Positions 52,199-60,703 of a stretch of 64,000 nucleotides of DNA are shown here, in pieces. The position numbers and the translations under genes are program-made. The notes under the pieces were generated by a model, which worked only from the letters and a program-made list of their open reading frames with translations, searched no databases and was not told the DNA's origin. Origin of the DNA: MVYY01 sp012517575 (lineage in GTDB: Bacteria > Bacteroidota > Bacteroidia > Bacteroidales > Paludibacteraceae); the NCBI GenBank assembly GCA_031629035.1, contig JAVLUG010000001.1:62001-126000 (forward strand). The letters run 5' to 3'. Each line of letters opens with the position of its first letter. Positions within the stretch are counted from its first letter, which is position 1.

Positions 52199-55100
52199 TT
52201 ATTTCACGAATTTGGTTGACTTGCCATTAATGCGGATGATGTAAATTCCGTTGTTGAGATCGCGGGTATACGTTCCGGTAGCTTTGGTCTTTTCAATCAA
52301 ACTTCCATTGATGTTGTAGAGTTCGATGTTGGCCGGTTCGGTCAGCTCTACGCGAATACCTGTGGTTGTTCTCATCAAGCGTGGAGCCAAGGCGGGAACT
52401 TCCGTTTCCGTATACAGTCTGGTGGTAAATCTTTGAATCGTATCATTCATTACCGGAGCAATGGTTTTTCGATTGGCGCTTGGCGTCATATCCAGATTGC
52501 ATTCCCAGTTTTGTTCGGCCGGATTGGGTTCATTGGTAAAATATTTATATTCTGTATTGGCCGGTACTTTTTGGGCATCATTGGTCAGCGTTCCAGTGAA
52601 GGTTGCGCCGCTTTTTGTCAGTTCAATCGCACTTTCCCAATTGTTGATACTGCTCTTTAGGAACAATTGGTTGGGTACACCTACTGTGGCTTCGAAGCTA
52701 ACATTCAAGGTTACCGATTTTACGCGATACCAGAGATCAACCACATCGTTGGGATTGTAGGTACGATTTGTGGCTCGTATCACTGGTATTCCTTCTTCAT
52801 AAACAGCTTCCTGATAATCCCAATCGCCTGTTTCGCACAGATATTTGTATTCCACATTGCTGTGTGCAGGGAAAGTCCCGATAAATTCATTTGGATTGGC
52901 TTTTGCCGTCAGTTCATAAGGAGTGGTAATATCCCATGATTTCCCGATAAATGTGCCAGCTATATAAACATGCTGCGTACCATTGGGAACAGTTACAGTG
53001 AAAGTCTGCGTATCGTTGAGGTTATTGGGCTCGTGGGCTCCCATGTAAACATTAGGAGTATGGCGGGCATTACCAAAAATATCGGTAGTAACCCCGTCAA
53101 TAGCCGGAGCAGCCAAATCCAGATCATCGATGGAAGCACCCGTCAGCGACAAATCGGTAGCGCTGACAAAATTAACGTCTTTGGATTTGGAATGGGCATC
53201 TTTTGTCGGATTTGCAGCCTGATAATCAGCTAAAGTTGTATAAGACGCTACTATTTTTGAGCCGACATGTGAATGTCTCAAATAAAAATTGTTATAATCT
53301 GAAGCAGGCGTTGGTACTGCACTAATGAATGTTGTATTGGCATGAGTATCTTCATCGCTAATAAATACATTATTTTTAATTTCAGCTGTGTTTCCACTAA
53401 GTTGTATTGCGTTGTAATAACCCGTAGAGGAAGCATCGGTCAATTTTGGCATATAAAAAGTGTTGTTATAAATTTTGCCTGAAACTCCGCTGTAAAACAA
53501 ATATGTTAGATTTAAAGCTACTGTTGAAGGTTTAGTTTTATCTAATCCAGCAAACATATTATTGTAAATATTATATGTAGCGCCACTTGACAAAGAAATT
53601 ACCCGATGTCCATAAGCACCAGTCTCTTCAGTAAAGGCTTGTGTGAATTTATTGTTATAAATATTAATTGTTCCTGTTACCGCAGTAGAAGTCCAAAGTC
53701 CGTATGAAACTGTACCTGCTGCTCCTGTTGCTTGAGTTTTAAATTCATTGTTATAAATATCGCCACCTGTCGTATAATTTATTTCAATTAAACGACGACG
53801 AGCTGTTATAACATTGTTTCTTATAACTAATCCTGTTAGACTTGCACTCGAAATTGTTCCTGAATTTGTTATTCTCATGCCCATAGCAACATTATTACCT
53901 GTTGCCGTCATGATATTGTTTTCCACAGTAAAATTTTTAGGTGCAACTTCAATTGAAGTTCCTTTTCTTACAACAGCGCCAACACAGAAAGGAGAACCTG
54001 TATGGGTAGTTAAATTATTAATGATACAATTTTTAATGACTGTATTTTCACATGCTCCCACAACAACTATAACTCTTGCATTTGTATGACTTGCGTTTGT
54101 ATTTGTAAATGTCAACCTTCTTGTTGAACCTCCTACTGCATATCCATCAATAGTTACATTACTGGTTGCAATGGTATTGGCATCAGACCATGCAGAAGTT
54201 AATCCCGTTCCTAAATATCCAATAACAAAATGTCCTGTAGGACTCGTATTGTCTGAAAGTTTGGTGAAAGTAATCGTTCTATCAGCATCCTGATCCGGTC
54301 GAATGGTAATACTATGTCCATTGGTATTAACTCCAAGACCTACGTTTGTTGGTTCTGTTATGTTATCCGTAATATAAAATACGACATCACCCCCCACACC
54401 TGTGGCATTGATATTGTTTACGGCTGTGGAAAGCAAGTCAAATCCCTTCGCATTCGTTCCTTGCGGGATATAATAATTTCCGCTGAAGGGACCGATTTGT
54501 ACGGTGTAGTTTTTACCGCCATTGTTGTTGTAATTTACGGTGTAGAAATCCACATCGGTTTCAGCCGGTGCGGAAGCTTGGTTGATGGTGGTCAAAACAT
54601 AATACGAAACAAAGTCCCCTGAAGTGCAATTCAGTGTTACCGCATAACTTGTTCCACTCGTAAAGGTCATTTCGGTGGTAGTGGAAGTGGTCCAGTTGTC
54701 TTTGGAATAGCGCAACCAGATTTTTTCGTTTGTACTTGCAGCAGCACTGGCTGTTGCCGTAACGGTCAAATCGTTGCCACTTATGGTTCTCGTTACCGAA
54801 CTAACGGTTACCGGAGCGGCAGCGCCATTGTCAAATACGGCAAAATCGATATCGTTGCCGGCTTGTTTACGGGCTTTTACCACATAATAGTTTCCTGAAG
54901 TGAGGGCGGTTTTGATGGCACCTCCGTCACCCATATTGGCTCTGTAATAAGCAGTCCATTTGGCTCCTCCTCCAGTATAATTCATATCTTCTGAAGCTCC
55001 GTTTACCCAAAAGCCGGAGCCATCCACTGTTGAAGCAGTTTCACCAAACTTAAAATATTGATCGGCCGTTGCCGTTGCAGCGAACTGCCATAGGTACGAA

Positions 55101-55246
55101 TTTCCCAAAGAAGTGTTTCCCTGCGTTCCTGCAGTCCAACTCCATCCTGCTCCGTTGTCATTTCCAAAGATGTAATCCGGAGATGTTTGCGCTTGCAGTA
55201 ACCCGACACAGGTTGCAAGCATCATGAATACGGTAATTTTTTTCAT
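52199..55246 (-). CDS. Secreted T9SS protein: beta-helix plus two starch-binding-like modules
   Basis: A 1015-residue exported protein with a signal peptide (cleavage after LLQAQ, about residue 20). After an N-terminal beta domain of unknown type, residues about 260-700 form a right-handed parallel beta-helix, seen as repeated asparagine ladders (IYNNKFTQ, IYNNMFAG, IYNNTFYMP, VIRNNVITA). Two modules at about 740-825 and 830-925 look like CBM20/CBM48 folds (VYIAGTFIGKSWDI, then QLFLKSSINNWESAIEL and NTEYKYFTNEP). The C-terminus (IELYNINGSLIEK, GIYIIRINGK) is a type IX sorting domain. A polysaccharide-binding or lyase role is inferred. A LacI-type operator overlaps its promoter. Confidence 0.82.
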   Translation of the reverse strand: MKKITVFMMLATCVGLLQAQTSPDYIFGNDNGAGWSWTAGTQGNTSLGNSYLWQFAATATADQYFKFGETASTVDGSGFWVNGASEDMNYTGGGAKWTAYYRANMGDGGAIKTALTSGNYYVVKARKQAGNDIDFAVFDNGAAAPVTVSSVTRTISGNDLTVTATASAAASTNEKIWLRYSKDNWTTSTTTEMTFTSGTSYAVTLNCTSGDFVSYYVLTTINQASAPAETDVDFYTVNYNNNGGKNYTVQIGPFSGNYYIPQGTNAKGFDLLSTAVNNINATGVGGDVVFYITDNITEPTNVGLGVNTNGHSITIRPDQDADRTITFTKLSDNTSPTGHFVIGYLGTGLTSAWSDANTIATSNVTIDGYAVGGSTRRLTFTNTNASHTNARVIVVVGACENTVIKNCIINNLTTHTGSPFCVGAVVRKGTSIEVAPKNFTVENNIMTATGNNVAMGMRITNSGTISSASLTGLVIRNNVITARRRLIEINYTTGGDIYNNEFKTQATGAAGTVSYGLWTSTAVTGTINIYNNKFTQAFTEETGAYGHRVISLSSGATYNIYNNMFAGLDKTKPSTVALNLTYLFYSGVSGKIYNNTFYMPKLTDASSTGYYNAIQLSGNTAEIKNNVFISDEDTHANTTFISAVPTPASDYNNFYLRHSHVGSKIVASYTTLADYQAANPTKDAHSKSKDVNFVSATDLSLTGASIDDLDLAAPAIDGVTTDIFGNARHTPNVYMGAHEPNNLNDTQTFTVTVPNGTQHVYIAGTFIGKSWDITTPYELTAKANPNEFIGTFPAHSNVEYKYLCETGDWDYQEAVYEEGIPVIRATNRTYNPNDVVDLWYRVKSVTLNVSFEATVGVPNQLFLKSSINNWESAIELTKSGATFTGTLTNDAQKVPANTEYKYFTNEPNPAEQNWECNLDMTPSANRKTIAPVMNDTIQRFTTRLYTETEVPALAPRLMRTTTGIRVELTEPANIELYNINGSLIEKTKATGTYTRDLNNGIYIIRINGKSTKFVK

Positions 55247-55294
55247 AGCTCAAAAAATTTAAAGTGAATAATTATAAATATTGAATAAAGTTGC

Positions 55295-55334
55295 GAAATG
55301 TACTCATTTAATTATTAAATTACAAACGTTTGCA
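55295..55334 (-). promoter_or_regulatory. Promoter with LacI-type operator over its -33 box
   Basis: On the minus strand TTTG (55326-55323), a 20-base spacer and TACATTTC (55302-55295) form a promoter with one mismatch. The TTTG is part of the operator at 55321-55334, whose plus strand reads TACAAACGTTTGCA, the exact reverse complement of the malQ site. A bound regulator would block the -33 box, so repression is likely. Confidence 0.7.
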
Positions 55335-55366
55335 AGATTATTTTTTGTGTTTTATAACATATTTTT

Positions 55367-55412
55367 TTGTTTCTTCGTGTGGTAGTCGATAAACTGCCAC
55401 ACGAAGAAACAA
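55367..55412 (-). terminator. Long 20-bp stem-loop at the end of the amidase gene
   Basis: A 20-bp stem with one G-T pair (TTGTTTCTTCGTGTGG... against its complement) and a 6-base loop lies 3 bp after the stop codon at 55416. It has no T-run on the minus strand, so it may work as an RNA-protecting hairpin or an atypical terminator. Confidence 0.6.
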
Positions 55413-55415
55413 GTT

Positions 55416-58400
55416 TTATTGTTTGATAAATCTGAAGGAGTTCCTCTTTTCGTCGGTACGTACTTGAAGAATATACAATCCCGGAGTCATTCCTTCCAGC
55501 GAGAGGCGAACCTGCGTTCCTGAAGCATTTATCGAGCGTATCAGTCTTCCTTTGGTATCGTAAACGGCAATTGTTTGCAATTTTGCGGTTTTGCTGTCCA
55601 CTATCACGTAATCGCTCGCCGGATTGGGATACAGGGAAATTTCCGATTTTTCAGATGCTTCTACTTGCGGAACTTCGCTAATCACGTCCAATTTTTCGCT
55701 GCTGGGAGCCGGCGTGGTGAATGTGTTTTCCACTTTTGGTAACGACCACACACCCAGTCTTTCGGAAGAGTTGGAGATGACATACACGTTGCCAGCCCGG
55801 TCGAAAGCCAAACCTGCAGTATTGGTTCCCATAGCCGGCTTAATGGAATAAAGTCGGGTTAAGGAAGGAATGCCACTGTCGGAGAAAGAAACGCGGAAAA
55901 TTTTTACTTCATTGTTGCAACCCATTGCCAGCATCTTTCCATCAAACGATACTGCCATGCCGCCGGTATAGGAATTTTCAATCAGTGTCGGTGTTTTTCC
56001 CGAGTTAAAATCTACGATGCCTCTGTCGGTAACATGAATCAGTGAAGGAATATTGGCTGCATCGGCAGACCGGTATTGAGAAATCCACCAACCACCCCGC
56101 CCATCGGGAGCAATGCAGGAATTGTAATTTTGCTGTAAATTGCCATTCAGTGCATCATTGTAAACGATGGCACTGGGAGCTTGCTGCCAGGGAGTAGCCA
56201 GCGTGCCAATGTTGTATTGCAATACATTGCCGGCGCTGGTTGCCACGGCATCCACATAATCTTCGTCGAAAGTATAAAGGCGCGTATCTTCACCTGTTCC
56301 TAATACCCAGCAATGAGAAATAGAGCCGTGCACATTAACGCCACCGAATGAAGACAAACCGCTTGAGGCTTTGGTAAGACCCGAGAAAACAGGAACAAAC
56401 GGAGCAGAAGGAGCAGCCGGATCCATGATCCACACACCCGGATGGGCATCGCTCCAGTCGGTTACATATACCTTGCCATCTTCAGCTACTGCCAGTCGCA
56501 TTGGGCTACTGGTTCCTACCCAAGTTACCGAACCGGCATAACTCTGAGCACCTTGCTGGGTAACATCTTCGAGTGCTGCATTTAAAATGTACACGCCATC
56601 TTGTGTAGTACGATTGGTTGTGGTACCACCTACAGTTTCGGTAGCATACACACGTCCAAAGAAAGAACTTTCAAAATTGTTGTCTACCGCTACGCCACGT
56701 GGTGAATAAAACTGAAGTTCAGGACGGGCGTCATCAGAAATTTTTACAGGACGATCAACAGCATCAGCCGAAGCAGTTACCTTCCAAGAAAAAGTGCCGG
56801 TAGGCAATTCGGCTAAAGGAACCGATACAGATTGTATTCCTTTGTTCAAAGCTCCCGCATCAATCGATTTAATGATGTTCTCACCATCAAAAATATCAAT
56901 GCTCACAGCAGTTGCATTTTCATTCAACGTAAATTTCAGCAAATAGTCGGTTTCGGTTTTTTCGGCTTTTAATTCCGAAGCATAAATATTGGCTGAAGAA
57001 CCCGGTATCGTTTTGAAACGAGCCATACCTTCATTTTGCGCCAACACCAAGATATTCAAGTCGTAACCACTTACTTTGGCAGCTGCCGCCATATAAGTTG
57101 CTTTTGCAGTTCCCAGTCCATCAGCAGGCAATTTTTCGGAAACTTTCAACGATTGCTGAATGCCATTGGTTACATCAAAAAGTACGGCCCCAACTTTCGT
57201 GGTATCGGCATCGCAAGTAGGTGAAACCATAAAGGTATGTTGTGCATGGCGGAAGAAATTGATACCGGAAGCACTCGTAGCAAGCTGAGAACCATTTTGT
57301 TCTGTAAACTCTCCTTTTTTTATTAAAGGTGAACGATCGGCGGCACTCCAATCGAATTGATATTCCGTAGGCAATACTTTTTCACTGTCCAAAATAAAAT
57401 GATTTTTTCCGGTTGGAGAAATGGTAAATTTCATATTTTTACCCCACAATGCTTCCGTGTAATTGGCAACATCCATCATGTATTTATATCCCAACGGATT
57501 ATCTTCTTCGTAGGTAAAACCAATGATCCGAATTTGTTTACTGCTGCCGGAAGTTACAGAAGGCACATAAATACTACATTTCCACCGAGGACCACTTACG
57601 GCAAAAGTTTCACCCATGATGCCATTTGCCCAGTTTGCCTGTTGTTGTGTTTTGAAGAGCAAAGCAGGAGCCACCGAATCGTTGTCCCATGTATAAACTT
57701 TAAAATAACGCCCTTTGTTTTCGGGCAAAGAAACAGTATCCTTGTTGCAAGCCAACAGATAACCATCGGAAGTGAACGCAATGTCGCTAACCAAGTTAAC
57801 GCCACCTTCAATGCCTGATAAATCCATCTCGCGAATTTTATTCAATGTTTGAGCATTATAAATGGTAATTTTTGGTTCAGTAGTCAGTACATATAATTTT
57901 TCATCACGATACAAAACTTTTTTTATAGGTTGCTGATTCAGCCATTCTGGAACAACTACTTCCTCATCTCCAAAATTATAATATTTCATGGGCAACACGC
58001 CGGCTTCCTGAACGGGGTCAGGATAATCAGGGGTAGTATCTTTCGGAACTACCACATTTACATTAGGTAAAAACATTTTAGCATAAGAAGTAGTAGCCGC
58101 CGTTACTATAACAGTCGTATCTTTAGCCTCATAATCTGTAGCTTCCAAATGCAGTTTATATGTTCCGGGAGTCAGATTATAAAAAGCAAAAATTCCGTTG
58201 TAGAGCGAATCTACATAATATATATTTAGCGAATCGCCATTTTGATTCATCAATTTCACCTTAGCTCCATTAATAGGCACCCGTTCGTCGTGTGTAAAAG
58301 CTTTATAATTAGCATAAAGTGGATGATTCATTTTTTCATTGGCACTTTTGGCAAACCCTGCAATAATTCCTGTTGAGGGTAAATCTGCATGGAAGTAATC

Positions 58401-59084
58401 ACAAAAATACCGATAAAAATTATTGGCTTCCAGTTTTTTGTAATCAATATTAAGCAGGCGATGTGTTTCAGGCATATAATCGTGGAAAGAACCTTCCGAC
58501 AAAAATCCGGGAACGGTCAAGGGACGTAGAACGCCCAGTCCGCTGGTATTTCCATAAAATGAGAAATCACCGCGGATATTGGTTGAAGGGGAACTCCACA
58601 CGGTCAGTTGGTTTGAAATCAAACGGGGCCAAGCCGTTTCAGCCATCGGCAAACTGGCTGCCACCGTTGGTTGGCTATCGTAACCATGATACAGAAGCAG
58701 CAAATAATTGGTCCCTGTGTTGGTTCCCACTGCATTGCTGTGTATCGAAAGAAAAGCATCCACGTTGTTGGCATTGGCTTCTTCTGCAATTTCCGACAAA
58801 GCCCGATCGTCTGCATCCCTGTTTTGGGTACGCGACATGTAAACGGTAGCATTATTAGCTTGTAATAAATCGCGTAACGCCAATCCTTTGGCCAGATTGC
58901 TCGAAGATTCCCAAAAGCCGAGTGTATCACCCAATGCAAAAGGTATGGTTTGAACGTTTCTGTCGTTCGCTCCATCGTATCCTCCATGACCAGGATTGAT
59001 ATAAATTTTAATTCCCGTAAAGTCTACTGCTTTGACAGAAAAAATCGTCAATAAAATAATGAATAATAAAATATATTTTTTCAT
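55416..59084 (-). CDS. T9SS protein: N-acetylmuramoyl-L-alanine amidase fused to Cna-B and propeller parts
   Basis: A 1222-residue exported mosaic. After the signal peptide (to about residue 19) comes an Amidase_3 domain (about 22-235) with its zinc ligands: IYINPGHGG (histidine), ESSSNLAKGL (glutamate), SIHSNAVG (histidine) and the later catalytic glutamate in FLSEGSFHDY. A CnaB-like module follows (about 265-335, VKLMNQNGDSLNIY, FAFYNLTPGTYKLHLEA), then a large region of propeller-like repeats (about 375-1110) with FDGENIIKSIDAG, VYVTDWSDAHPGVW and GNVYVISNSSERLGVW. The end (ISLYPNPASDYV, IAVYDTKGRLI, GLYILQV) is a type IX sorting domain. It ends 17 bp after the PD40 gene, in one operon with it. 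Confidence 0.87.
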   Translation of the reverse strand: MKKYILLFIILLTIFSVKAVDFTGIKIYINPGHGGYDGANDRNVQTIPFALGDTLGFWESSSNLAKGLALRDLLQANNATVYMSRTQNRDADDRALSEIAEEANANNVDAFLSIHSNAVGTNTGTNYLLLLYHGYDSQPTVAASLPMAETAWPRLISNQLTVWSSPSTNIRGDFSFYGNTSGLGVLRPLTVPGFLSEGSFHDYMPETHRLLNIDYKKLEANNFYRYFCDYFHADLPSTGIIAGFAKSANEKMNHPLYANYKAFTHDERVPINGAKVKLMNQNGDSLNIYYVDSLYNGIFAFYNLTPGTYKLHLEATDYEAKDTTVIVTAATTSYAKMFLPNVNVVVPKDTTPDYPDPVQEAGVLPMKYYNFGDEEVVVPEWLNQQPIKKVLYRDEKLYVLTTEPKITIYNAQTLNKIREMDLSGIEGGVNLVSDIAFTSDGYLLACNKDTVSLPENKGRYFKVYTWDNDSVAPALLFKTQQQANWANGIMGETFAVSGPRWKCSIYVPSVTSGSSKQIRIIGFTYEEDNPLGYKYMMDVANYTEALWGKNMKFTISPTGKNHFILDSEKVLPTEYQFDWSAADRSPLIKKGEFTEQNGSQLATSASGINFFRHAQHTFMVSPTCDADTTKVGAVLFDVTNGIQQSLKVSEKLPADGLGTAKATYMAAAAKVSGYDLNILVLAQNEGMARFKTIPGSSANIYASELKAEKTETDYLLKFTLNENATAVSIDIFDGENIIKSIDAGALNKGIQSVSVPLAELPTGTFSWKVTASADAVDRPVKISDDARPELQFYSPRGVAVDNNFESSFFGRVYATETVGGTTTNRTTQDGVYILNAALEDVTQQGAQSYAGSVTWVGTSSPMRLAVAEDGKVYVTDWSDAHPGVWIMDPAAPSAPFVPVFSGLTKASSGLSSFGGVNVHGSISHCWVLGTGEDTRLYTFDEDYVDAVATSAGNVLQYNIGTLATPWQQAPSAIVYNDALNGNLQQNYNSCIAPDGRGGWWISQYRSADAANIPSLIHVTDRGIVDFNSGKTPTLIENSYTGGMAVSFDGKMLAMGCNNEVKIFRVSFSDSGIPSLTRLYSIKPAMGTNTAGLAFDRAGNVYVISNSSERLGVWSLPKVENTFTTPAPSSEKLDVISEVPQVEASEKSEISLYPNPASDYVIVDSKTAKLQTIAVYDTKGRLIRSINASGTQVRLSLEGMTPGLYILQVRTDEKRNSFRFIKQ

Positions 59085-59101
59085 GGCTGTAAACTCCTTA
59101 T

Positions 59102-60001
59102 TTATTTTATAATTATATTCAATAAATACAAATCACCATTTGCCGTATTGAAAGCAATGACTTTTCCATCAGGAGAAACAGCAGGGTACATGGCGATAAG
59201 ATCAGAAGTAGTAAGTTTTTGATACACTTTTCCATCGATCGTTGCGGCTACCAGAGAAGAAGAAAGGAGCACTTCTCCATTGTCAATATCGTTCATTCCC
59301 ACTATCCACTGATTGTTGATCCATTGTGGCGCATTCAGTTTACCCAGAAAAGAAATATTCTTTCCGGTTATATCACAAACAAAAGTTCCCTTTCCTGCAG
59401 CAACATATGCAATTCGCTTTCCATCCGGCGAGATGGAAGGCCAAATATAGCTTGCATTTTCTCCATTTGGAGTAAGCACAGTACGCAAATTTCCCCTATA
59501 AAGAACCATTTTACGATCTTCAACAGTAATTACAGGCACAATTTCGCCAGTAGATGACTGACTTTTAATCAGCTGACGATTTTTTACTACGAGAGGTTTG
59601 TTACTCGAAAACCCCACGGCAAGAGGTTCGCGAGTAGGAGCTATGAGTTGTTGCTGTTTTTCATCAGAAACAGAATACAATTTTACGGAAGAAAAAAGGC
59701 GATGGTTTATCAATTCGTTTTTTCTGAAGGCAATGGTTTTTCCATCGCTGCTTATTTTAACCCCATAACCTGCACCTTTTTCGGTAGTCAGTGTTTTAAC
59801 ATGGCTGTCGAAGAACGATAACATTTTCAGCCCGTCGTAATTTTCAGAAGAACAAATCAAATATTCACCCGTAGGACTGAAAACCGGATGATACATGCCG
59901 CCGCTTTCTCCGGTTTTTATCGGAGAAACAGTCGTAACTTGGATGGTTTGAGCAAATGTTGTTTGTACGCTCAAAACCAATAACAGTAGTAGTTTTCTCA
60001 T
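59102..60001 (-). CDS. Periplasmic PD40/TolB-like beta-propeller protein
   Basis: A 299-residue exported protein with a signal peptide (cleavage after QTTFAQ, about residue 18). It has four or five TolB-type WD40-like PD40 repeats, seen as HPVFSPTGEYLICSS, VKISSDGKTIAFRKN, WPSISPDGKRIAYVA and YPAVSPDGKVIAFNT. No catalytic motif is present. It precedes the amidase mosaic gene with a 17-bp gap in the same operon, so it probably helps that cell-surface protein or binds the same ligand. It is transcribed from the promoter and operator at 60044-60088. Confidence 0.8.
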   Translation of the reverse strand: MRKLLLLLVLSVQTTFAQTIQVTTVSPIKTGESGGMYHPVFSPTGEYLICSSENYDGLKMLSFFDSHVKTLTTEKGAGYGVKISSDGKTIAFRKNELINHRLFSSVKLYSVSDEKQQQLIAPTREPLAVGFSSNKPLVVKNRQLIKSQSSTGEIVPVITVEDRKMVLYRGNLRTVLTPNGENASYIWPSISPDGKRIAYVAAGKGTFVCDITGKNISFLGKLNAPQWINNQWIVGMNDIDNGEVLLSSSLVAATIDGKVYQKLTTSDLIAMYPAVSPDGKVIAFNTANGDLYLLNIIIK

Positions 60002-60043
60002 GATATTAACATTTAAAAATTATTTTTTAAAATTTTTTCGGGG

Positions 60044-60088
60044 TAAATATAGAACATTTTTTTCAAATAATGCAAACGATTGCATTAT
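60044..60088 (-). promoter_or_regulatory. Promoter with LacI-type operator of the PD40-amidase operon
   Basis: A perfect 9-bp inverted repeat, ATAATGCAA and TTGCATTAT around ACGA (60067-60088), holds the TGCAAACGATTGCA core. On the minus strand its TTTG (60076-60073), a 21-base spacer and TATATTTA (60051-60044) form a promoter with one mismatch. The layout is the same as at 55295-55334. Confidence 0.72.
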
Positions 60089-60172
60089 TTTTTCAAAATT
60101 TTTTTTGATTTGATGTTTGTCGAAGATACTTGAATTTGGATAATTAGGTAAATTCTTACGTAGTATGCATTT

Positions 60173-60590
60173 AACCCAGATTACGCATTCAAAAATATTA
60201 AATATCATTTCTGCAATTCAATGAACTATGTAACTTAACGTGAGTTCGGTATAACGATTTACCTGTTTTAATCATATAAAAGTTGACAATTAATAAGATA
60301 ATAAGGTTTATTCTGGTTGTTGATTAACGTTACTAAGGTTTTTATTAAAATATCGGGGTGTGTTTTCTGAATATAAAGACCTTATTTGGCACAACTAACC
60401 TTCGTAACATGTGAATACTTCCTTTTCATCAACCTTATTAGCTTATTTATAATTGCTTGTATAATATTTATCTTCATCTATTGAACTCACTTTAACTTAT
60501 TCATTATAAATAATTAGACTAAATTCTGAACTTTATAAACTGACTTACAATTAGTTTTAACCGTGTTTTTTTTAATGCTGAATCTGGATT
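60173..60590 (+). repeat. Dispersed MITE-like element, copy C
   Basis: A 418-bp repeat with ends AACCCAGATTACGCATT and AATGCTGAATCTGGATT, collinear with copy B and inverted relative to copy A. Internally AACTTAACGTGAGTTCGGTAT near 60232-60252 faces its near-complement at 60478-60498, and further matching blocks follow inward, so nearly the whole element could fold as one long imperfect hairpin. It fills most of the gap between the PD40 gene promoter and the regulator gene; the remaining bases to 60703 show no feature. Confidence 0.9.
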
Positions 60591-60703
60591 TAATCAGTTG
60601 ATTATATACTTTATTTTGAAAAACAAATTCAGTACAAATAATCAATTTGTTATGAGTAAGTTTTTTGAAAAAATATCGAACTGTTGAAAAAGTACAATTG
60701 TCG

